From the NCBI RefSeq assembly GCF_004138495.1, contig NZ_ML142859.1, positions 142,900-148,555 of the forward strand: a stretch of 5,656 nucleotides of DNA, written 5' to 3'. The notes beneath the pieces are model-generated. The model did no database searches. It was not told the origin of the DNA and saw only the letters and a program-made list of their open reading frames with translations. Position 1 is the stretch's first letter, and every line of letters starts with the position of its first letter. This DNA comes from Phytoactinopolyspora endophytica. GTDB taxonomy: Bacteria > Actinomycetota > Actinomycetes > Jiangellales > Jiangellaceae. A program made the position numbers and the translations under genes. This document shows, piece by piece, positions 1-5,656 of this stretch.

Positions 1-1016
1 CGGTTACACCGGGCGCCGAGGGCTGGGGCGAGTGCGTGGCGTTGAGCGAGCCGCTGTACTCGTCCGAGTATGTGGACGGCGCCGCCGACGTGATCCGCCG
101 CTTCCTGGGGCCGCGGCTGCTGGCCGCCGGTGACCTGCGCCCGCACCAGGTGGCCGACCTGCTGGAGCCCGTGAAGGGGCACCGGATGGCCAAGGCCGCG
201 ATGGAGACGGCCGTGCTGGACGCGTGGCTGCGGGAACGTGGAGAGTCGTTCGGGGGCTATCTCGGTGCGGTGCGTGACCGGGTGCCGGCCGGGGTGTCGG
301 TCGGGATCATGGACACGGTCCCACGGCTGCTGGACGCCGTCGACGGCTACCGTCAGCAGGGATACCTCCGGATCAAGCTGAAGATCGAGCCGGGCTGGGA
401 CGTGGAACCCGTGCGGGCGGTTCGGGAGCGGTTCGGCGACGAGCTCCTGCTACAGGTGGACGCCAACGCGGCCTACACGCTGGCGGACGCCGCCACGCTG
501 GCGCGGCTGGATGCGTTCGAGCTGCTGCTCATCGAACAGCCGCTGGCCGAAGACGATCTGAGGCAGCACGCCGAGCTGGCCCGGCTGGTCCGCACCCCGA
601 TCTGTCTCGACGAGTCGATCGTGTCGGCGAAGGTGGCGGCCGACGCGATCGCGCTGCGTGCCACACGGGTGATCAACATCAAGCCGGGCCGTGTCGGCGG
701 GTACCTGGAGGCTCGGCGGATCCACGACCTCTGCCAAGCGCACGGCCTGCCCGTCTGGTGTGGCGGCATGCTGGAGACAGGCCTGGGCCGGGCGGCGAAC
801 GTGGCCTTGGCCGCGCTCCCCGGGTTCAGTCTGCCCGGTGACACGTCGGCATCGGACAGGTACTACGAAACCGACATCACCGAGCCGTTCGTGCTGGAGG
901 AGGGCCACGTCGCGGTCCCGGACGGGCCCGGGCTCGGCGTCGAGCCGCTGCCGGACGCGCTGCGCGAACGGACCACGAGCACGGAATGGCTGGGAGGAGA
1001 CTCCCCGGGTTCGTAG
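1..1016 (+). CDS. menC: N-succinylamino acid racemase / o-succinylbenzoate synthase (MenC family), 5'-truncated by window
   Basis: Enolase-superfamily enzyme of the NSAR/OSBS group. These enzymes abstract the alpha proton of an N-acyl (N-succinyl) amino acid to racemise it, or dehydrate SHCHC to o-succinylbenzoate in menaquinone synthesis; many members do both. The open frame already runs at base 3 (codons read VTPGAEGWGECVALSEPLYS), so the GTG at 36 is internal and roughly 30 residues of the N-terminal capping domain lie upstream of the window. The barrel motifs are intact: catalytic KxK (lysines at 375-377 and 381-383), metal ligands Asp 459-461 (QVDAN), Glu 534-536 (IEQPL) and Asp 609-611 (CLDES), and the second catalytic Lys at 681-683 (NIKPGRVGG). 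GGMLETG (762-782) and GDTSASDRYY near the C-terminus are hallmarks of the Amycolatopsis-type N-acylamino acid racemase. The stop at 1014-1016 is one base before the next start, implying an operon. Family assignment is firm. Racemase versus menaquinone role is inference; the PucR neighbour and absence of other men genes in view favour racemase. Confidence 0.93.
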   Translation, partial: VTPGAEGWGECVALSEPLYSSEYVDGAADVIRRFLGPRLLAAGDLRPHQVADLLEPVKGHRMAKAAMETAVLDAWLRERGESFGGYLGAVRDRVPAGVSVGIMDTVPRLLDAVDGYRQQGYLRIKLKIEPGWDVEPVRAVRERFGDELLLQVDANAAYTLADAATLARLDAFELLLIEQPLAEDDLRQHAELARLVRTPICLDESIVSAKVAADAIALRATRVINIKPGRVGGYLEARRIHDLCQAHGLPVWCGGMLETGLGRAANVALAALPGFSLPGDTSASDRYYETDITEPFVLEEGHVAVPDGPGLGVEPLPDALRERTTSTEWLGGDSPGS

Positions 1017-1017
1017 G

Positions 1018-2634
1018 ATGCTGAGAATGGTGCACCGGCCACGGGCCACGCTCAGCCGCGTCATGGACGACCTAGGGTCGACGTTGCTGGAAGTGGTGGC
1101 CGGCCGGGTCGACCCGGCCACCGAGGTAGGCGGCGTCGTCTTCCATGACCCGCTGGATCCACCGGACCTCACGGACAAGACGCTGGTGCTCGGCGTGGGT
1201 CTTGCCGGCGCCGACGAGATCACTACGGTGATCAGGGACATCGGCAAGGCCGGTGCGGCCGGCCTGGTGGTCCGGGTGCCGGTCGAGACGTCGCGTGCCG
1301 TCCAGGAGGCGGTCCGGGACTCCGATGTGGTGTTGTTCGGGCTCACCAGGGGAGCCTCCTGGGCCCAGGTGGCGGCGCTGTTGAGGTCGTTGCTGGCGGT
1401 GGACGATCTGGGCGGCGGAGACGGCGAGACCCTGGCCGGGGCGGCCGCGGGCGACCTGTTCGCGCTGGCGGGCGCGGTCTCCGAGCTGCTCGATGGGCCG
1501 GTCACCATCGAGGATCTCAACTCCCGGGTGCTGGCGTTCTCAGCCGACCAGGACCAAGCGGACGAGCCGCGCAAGGAGACCGTGCTCGGCCGGCGGGTGC
1601 CGGAGCGGTTCACCCGAGAGCTGGAACGCAGGGGTGTCTTCCGGGCGCTGTACGGATCAGACCAGCCGGTCTTCGTGACCGGCCTCACCGGCGTCGACCT
1701 GCCGCGGGTGGCGGTTCGTGTGCGCGCCGGCGACGAGGTGCTCGGGTCGATGTGGGCGGCCGTAACCGGCCCGCTGTCGGCCGAACGCGAGCAGGCGTTC
1801 GTCGACTCGGCCAAGCTGGTCGCGCTGCACATTCTCCGGCAGCGGGCGGGCGCGGACGTGGAGCGGAGGCTGCGTGCCGAGCTCGTCGCGACGTTGCTGG
1901 AGGGCGGCCCGAGCGCGGCCGAGGCGGCCGGGCGGTTGGGGGTCGCGGTGGGCCCGAGCTGCGTACTCGCGCTCACCGTGCGTGAGCACGGCGACGCCTC
2001 GCGTGTCGAAGCGGAGCTGCAGCGCGTGACCGGGGCGTTCGCGCTGCACCTGGCCGCCGTCCATCCGCGCTCGGCGGTCGCGCTGGTCGGTGGCGTCGTC
2101 TACGGCGTCATCCCGCTGGCGGAGCGTGACATCGCCGCGGACCGGCGAGCCGTTGCCGTGGCGCGAGAGTTCGTGGATCGGATCCGCGACCACGACGCCG
2201 TGGTCATCGGCATCGGCAGGATCGCCGACGACGCCTCGGAGCTGCCGCGTTCCCGGGCCGACGCGGACCGTGCACTGCGCGTACTGCGGAACGGGCGGGC
2301 ACCGTCCCGGGTGGCGCGCGCCGAAGACGTCTGGGCGGCCTCCCTCCTGCTGGAGCTGGGCGACCTGATGGCGGCCGAACGCCAGGAACCGTCCGGCCCC
2401 GTGGGCAGGCTGGCCGACTACGACGCCAAACATCGTGGTGAGCTGGTGGAGACGCTTCGGGCCTGGCTGGACGCGTTCGGGGATGTCGGCAGGGCCGCCG
2501 CGACACTGCATGTGCATCCGAACACCTTCCGGTACCGGTTGCGGCGCATCGGTGAGATCGGCGGGATCGACCTGGACGACCCCGAGGCGAGGTTCGCCGC
2601 CATGCTGGAGCTCCGGCTGAGCCCGGGACACTAG
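1018..2634 (+). CDS. PucR/CdaR-family transcriptional regulator
   Basis: A 538-residue cytoplasmic DNA-binding regulator with the standard PucR layout. Residues about 11-128 match the PucR N-terminal sensor domain (LGSTLLEVVAG, then GGVVFHDPLD, LVLGVGL and GAAGLVVR). Residues about 315-440 are the GGDEF-like CdaR domain, starting at CVLALTV and including VIGIGR and SRADADRALRVL. The C-terminus (about 477-535) is the PucR helix-turn-helix, with the diagnostic HVHPNTFRYRLRRI followed by IDLDDPEARFAAMLEL. Length is normal for the family and I see no frameshift. The ATG at 1018 is the longest start after the upstream stop. The ATG at 1027 has a better-placed Shine-Dalgarno (AGGA, 1015-1018, 8 nt spacing) and would remove only three residues; a GGGAGGAG at 992-999 is too distant for either. 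Family members activate or repress catabolic genes (purines, amino acids, sugar acids) in response to a metabolite. Here the likely target is the racemase operon it sits in, but effector and targets cannot be read from sequence. Confidence 0.92.
   Translation: MLRMVHRPRATLSRVMDDLGSTLLEVVAGRVDPATEVGGVVFHDPLDPPDLTDKTLVLGVGLAGADEITTVIRDIGKAGAAGLVVRVPVETSRAVQEAVRDSDVVLFGLTRGASWAQVAALLRSLLAVDDLGGGDGETLAGAAAGDLFALAGAVSELLDGPVTIEDLNSRVLAFSADQDQADEPRKETVLGRRVPERFTRELERRGVFRALYGSDQPVFVTGLTGVDLPRVAVRVRAGDEVLGSMWAAVTGPLSAEREQAFVDSAKLVALHILRQRAGADVERRLRAELVATLLEGGPSAAEAAGRLGVAVGPSCVLALTVREHGDASRVEAELQRVTGAFALHLAAVHPRSAVALVGGVVYGVIPLAERDIAADRRAVAVAREFVDRIRDHDAVVIGIGRIADDASELPRSRADADRALRVLRNGRAPSRVARAEDVWAASLLLELGDLMAAERQEPSGPVGRLADYDAKHRGELVETLRAWLDAFGDVGRAAATLHVHPNTFRYRLRRIGEIGGIDLDDPEARFAAMLELRLSPGH
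1102..1119. promoter_or_regulatory. Perfect 18-bp palindrome inside the regulator gene
   Basis: GGCCGGGTCGACCCGGCC is fully self-complementary (nine pairs, no loop) and lies 84 bp inside the PucR-type gene, encoding part of AGRVDPAT. It could be an autoregulatory binding site downstream of the operon's last start, or simply a by-product of GC-rich codons. No function is demonstrated. Confidence 0.25.
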
Positions 2635-2672
2635 AGGCTGAGAGGTCGCAGAGTGGGAGTCGCCTGACTCGT

Positions 2673-2732
2673 AGCCCTTCCGCATCCCGGCTGGCGGCGT
2701 CGTCGTCGAAGGGCTGGACCTGGGCGCGGTCC
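2673..2732 (+). terminator. Possible terminator: two adjacent GC-rich inverted repeats after the regulator gene
   Basis: AGCCCTTC (2673-2680) is perfectly complementary to GAAGGGCT (2708-2715) across a 27-nt loop. It is followed directly by GGACC (2716-2720) pairing with GGTCC (2728-2732) across 7 nt. They begin 38 bp after the regulator stop codon. No T-tract follows either stem, so this would have to be the U-tract-less hairpin type often proposed for actinomycetes; alternatively the repeats are structural noise or part of the downstream control region. The long loop of the first stem weakens the call. Confidence 0.3.
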
Positions 2733-2759
2733 GATGTGCACGTCAGTGGCGGCGGCGGA

Positions 2760-2781
2760 ACTTGCCTGTCGGCAGGTAAGT
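2760..2781. promoter_or_regulatory. Operator-like inverted repeat upstream of the carboxylase homologue
   Basis: Arms ACTTGCCTG (2760-2768) and CAGGTAAGT (2773-2781) are complementary at eight of nine positions, the exception being a G/T pair (G2764 with T2777). They flank a TCGG centre. The site ends 15 bp before the ATG at 2797 and overlaps the probable -35/spacer region, where a dimeric repressor (TetR or similar size class) would block transcription. No regulator can be named from the sequence. As RNA it would also form a stable 9-bp hairpin with a G-U pair if transcription starts upstream. Confidence 0.5.
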
Positions 2782-2788
2782 CTAGGAT
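2762..2788 (+). promoter_or_regulatory. Candidate promoter of the carboxylase homologue (possibly leaderless)
   Basis: TAGGAT at 2783-2788 fits the actinobacterial -10 pattern TANNNT and lies 8 bp before the ATG at 2797, the spacing expected when transcription begins at or next to the start codon. A weak -35 (TTGCCT, 2762-2767) sits 15 bp upstream. Competing reading: AGGA (2784-2787) is a Shine-Dalgarno 9 nt from the ATG, in which case the promoter is farther upstream. The sequence cannot decide between these. Confidence 0.35.
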
Positions 2789-2796
2789 CGTTGAGT

Positions 2797-4224
2797 ATGG
2801 CGATCATCGAACGGCGCCGGTGGGTGGATCCGCGCGCCGCTGCCGCACAACCGGTCAACGGTGCGAGCGCGGCGTTCTTCCGGATCGCGTTCGGCGTGGC
2901 GATGCTCGTCAACGTTCTGCTGTACCTGCCGACCCTGGTGCACGAGTACTACGTCGATACGTCGTTCCACTTCTCCTACGCGTGGTTCGACTTCATCAAG
3001 CCGCTTCCCGGCTTCGGCATACACGCCGTCTACGTCGTCGAAGGCCTACTGGCCATCCTGATCGCCCTCGGGCTCTGGTACCGGCGTGCCGTAGCCGGAT
3101 TCTTCGTCCTGCACACCTATGTCTTCCTGATCGACTCCACGTACTTTCAGAACCATGAGTACCTGATCTCGCTCGTCTCGTTCTTCATGATCTTCATGCC
3201 GCTCGAGCGCAGATGGTCGCTCGACGCGCGGCGCCGGCCGGAGCTCGCGTCGTCGACGGTGCCCGCGTGGGTCGTATGGCTGCTCCGGTTCCAGTTCGGC
3301 ATCGTGTACTTCTACGGCGGGGTGGCCAAGCTCAACCTCGATTGGCTGCAAGGCGAGCCGCTGCGGATGTGGCTGCACGCCCGCACCGACGTCCAGCTCA
3401 TCGGGCCGCTGTTCGACTTCGAGCCCGTCGTGCTGGTGATGACGTACGGTTCGCTGCTGTTCGACCTGAGCATCGCCTTCTTCCTGCTGCACCGTCGCAC
3501 CCAGGTGCCGGCCTTCGTCGTCGCGTGTTGCTTCCACCTGCTCAACGTGCGGTTGTTCGGGCTCTTCGTCTTCCCATGGCTGATGATCGCGGCGTCCACC
3601 ATCTACTTCCGCCCGGACTGGCCGGAGCGGGTCTGGGCCTGGGCACGCAAGCGCCGCCGTCGTGGGGCCGAGCTCTCGGCTTCGGACGTGCCGGCACGGG
3701 CGCAGACCGGCTCGGCATCCGAGTCACGGTCGGTGCCCGAGCCACGATCCGTGCCCGAGCCACGCCCAGCTCCCGGACGCATATCGAAGACACTGGCGAC
3801 CTTCCTGGTCGCTTGGGCTGTCGTGCAGGTCTTGGTGCCGTTGCGGCACTACCTGATACCCGGATCACCGAACTGGACGGAGGAGGCACATCGCTTCTCC
3901 TGGCACATGAAGCTGCGGGACAAACAGAGCACCGGCACCTTCTACGTCATACAGAACGGTACGACATTGGAGGTCACCGCCTCGGAGCATCTGAACCCGA
4001 AGCAAGAGTTCCGGATGTACGGTCATCCCGAGCGGGTGGTGCGGTTCGCCCACTATCTGTCCGACCTGCATGACGGGGCCGAGATACGCGCCGTGACGTC
4101 AGTCTCCTTGAACGGGCGCGAGCCGGCCCCCATCGTCGACCCGGGAGTCGACCTCGCCGACGTGCAGCTGGTCTGGTGGGGCCATGCGGACTGGATCCTT
4201 GCGTTGGAGGAGCCGCTGCGCTGA
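2797..4224 (+). CDS. Vitamin K-dependent gamma-carboxylase (VKGC/GGCX) homologue, HTTM membrane protein
   Basis: A 475-residue multipass membrane protein. In animals this family uses reduced vitamin K, CO2 and O2 to carboxylate glutamates; bacterial members are largely uncharacterised. About eight hydrophobic segments are visible: roughly 25-48, 76-94, 97-113, 122-136, 157-176, 210-231, 237-270 (one or two) and 333-349. Residues aligning with human GGCX by eye include His120 (in QNHEYL; human His160) and Lys178 (in GGVAKLNLDWLQG; human Lys218, the proposed base). Also shared are LLFDLS (220-225), FHLLN (246-250) and FRPDWP (271-276). After a basic KRRRR stretch (285-289) and a Pro/Glu/Arg/Ser linker comes the last membrane segment, then a soluble C-terminal domain with NWTEEAHRFSWHM (359-371), VSLNGR and IVDPGVDL, matching the lumenal part of GGCX and predicted to be extracytoplasmic. 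It is shorter than human GGCX (758 residues). The ATG at 2797 is chosen over an in-frame ATG at 2734 because the earlier start would translate through the palindrome. Cofactor (menaquinol?) and substrate are unknown. Confidence 0.88.
   Translation: MAIIERRRWVDPRAAAAQPVNGASAAFFRIAFGVAMLVNVLLYLPTLVHEYYVDTSFHFSYAWFDFIKPLPGFGIHAVYVVEGLLAILIALGLWYRRAVAGFFVLHTYVFLIDSTYFQNHEYLISLVSFFMIFMPLERRWSLDARRRPELASSTVPAWVVWLLRFQFGIVYFYGGVAKLNLDWLQGEPLRMWLHARTDVQLIGPLFDFEPVVLVMTYGSLLFDLSIAFFLLHRRTQVPAFVVACCFHLLNVRLFGLFVFPWLMIAASTIYFRPDWPERVWAWARKRRRRGAELSASDVPARAQTGSASESRSVPEPRSVPEPRPAPGRISKTLATFLVAWAVVQVLVPLRHYLIPGSPNWTEEAHRFSWHMKLRDKQSTGTFYVIQNGTTLEVTASEHLNPKQEFRMYGHPERVVRFAHYLSDLHDGAEIRAVTSVSLNGREPAPIVDPGVDLADVQLVWWGHADWILALEEPLR
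3721..3774 (+). repeat. Three tandem 18-bp units in the carboxylase linker
   Basis: Three in-frame imperfect copies (3721-3738, 3739-3756, 3757-3774) encode the six-residue pattern E-S/P-R-S/P-V/A-P, i.e. ESRSVP, EPRSVP, EPRPAP. They lie in the predicted cytoplasmic loop before the final membrane segment, so copy-number changes would alter linker length without frameshift. Confidence 0.8.
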
Positions 4225-4265
4225 TCGGCAGGGGCGGTAGATCGTACTCTTGGGGGTGCTGCCGA
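4225..4265. repeat. Widely spaced inverted repeat between carboxylase homologue and guaB1
   Basis: TCGGCAG (4225-4231), starting immediately after the carboxylase stop, is perfectly complementary to CTGCCGA (4259-4265), with 27 nt between. It occupies most of the 58-bp spacer before guaB1. It may be a weak terminator, attenuator or split operator, or chance. A candidate -10 (TACTCT, 4245-4250) lies between the arms without a convincing -35. Confidence 0.3.
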
Positions 4266-4269
4266 CAAT

Positions 4270-4274
4270 GGGGG
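4270..4274 (+). promoter_or_regulatory. Ribosome binding site of guaB1
   Basis: GGGGG, 8 nt before the ATG at 4283, is the only purine-rich block at suitable spacing. It supports this start, which also begins the conserved N-terminal MRFL...[12 protein letters not shown]. Confidence 0.5.
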
Positions 4275-4279
4275 TTTGA

Positions 4280-5656
<1,377 letters not shown>

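Noticed and set aside
36..1016. GTG at 36 as the true start of the racemase gene
   Set aside because: The frame is open to the window edge, and the codons before 36 encode the conserved GAEGWGEC segment of the family's N-terminal domain, so the gene begins upstream of the window.
450..1976. Long minus-strand open frame (508 codons) opposite the racemase and regulator genes
   Set aside because: It spans two well-recognised forward genes, and its translation is a compositionally biased Ser/Arg/Thr/Pro string with no recognisable motif, as expected of antisense frames in GC-rich DNA.
2657..2670. GAGTC-GCCT-GACTC inverted repeat after the regulator gene
   Set aside because: Only 5-bp arms and no supporting context; expected by chance at this size.
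2734..2796. In-frame ATG at 2734 as the carboxylase start, giving 21 extra residues
   Set aside because: The extension has no homology, would place the palindrome and promoter-like elements inside the coding sequence, and the ATG at 2797 begins directly before the conserved N-terminal region.
2631..2912. Minus-strand 93-codon open frame across the intergenic region
   Set aside because: It overlaps the carboxylase start region, shows no recognisable motif, and has the composition of a shadow frame.
3213..4073. Forward 286-codon open frame inside the carboxylase homologue in another frame
   Set aside because: Ala/Arg-rich shadow frame; the overlapping frame has clear GGCX homology.

Overview
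The window is GC-rich DNA with tightly packed forward-strand genes, strong G/C preference at third codon positions and protein families typical of mycelial actinomycetes (Actinomycetota). The first gene closely resembles, as I recall it, the N-acylamino acid racemase of Amycolatopsis. I would place the source in the Pseudonocardiales/Streptosporangiales sphere, but order-level placement is a guess. All four genes are on the + strand. Nothing in the window looks like a mobile element, CRISPR array, tRNA or rRNA.

Region 1 (1-2634) is a two-gene unit. An enolase-superfamily N-succinylamino acid racemase / o-succinylbenzoate synthase (5' end outside the window) ends one base before the start of a PucR/CdaR-type transcriptional regulator. 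The near-contact suggests co-transcription. The likely logic is a metabolite-sensing regulator controlling an amino-acid racemisation or salvage operon whose other members lie upstream of the window.

Region 2 (2635-2796) is a 162-bp intergenic stretch. It holds two adjacent GC-rich inverted repeats (possible terminator) and then a strong operator-like palindrome 16 bp before the next start codon, overlapping a plausible promoter.

Region 3 (2797-4224) is the most notable gene: a complete bacterial homologue of the vitamin K-dependent gamma-glutamyl carboxylase (GGCX/VKGC). It keeps the membrane core, the presumed catalytic lysine and histidine, and the C-terminal extracytoplasmic domain, with a small 18-bp tandem repeat in a cytoplasmic linker. 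Its substrate is unknown and no obvious precursor peptide is present here.

Region 4 (4225-5656) is a short spacer followed by a guaB1-type gene, a CBS-domain member of the IMP dehydrogenase/GMP reductase family that runs off the 3' end. It probably acts in purine interconversion and shows no sequence-visible link to the carboxylase beyond adjacency.

The most interesting element is the VKGC homologue with its private palindromic promoter region. The presence of a MenC-family enzyme (vitamin K2 pathway family) about 1.8 kb upstream is suggestive, but more likely coincidental.
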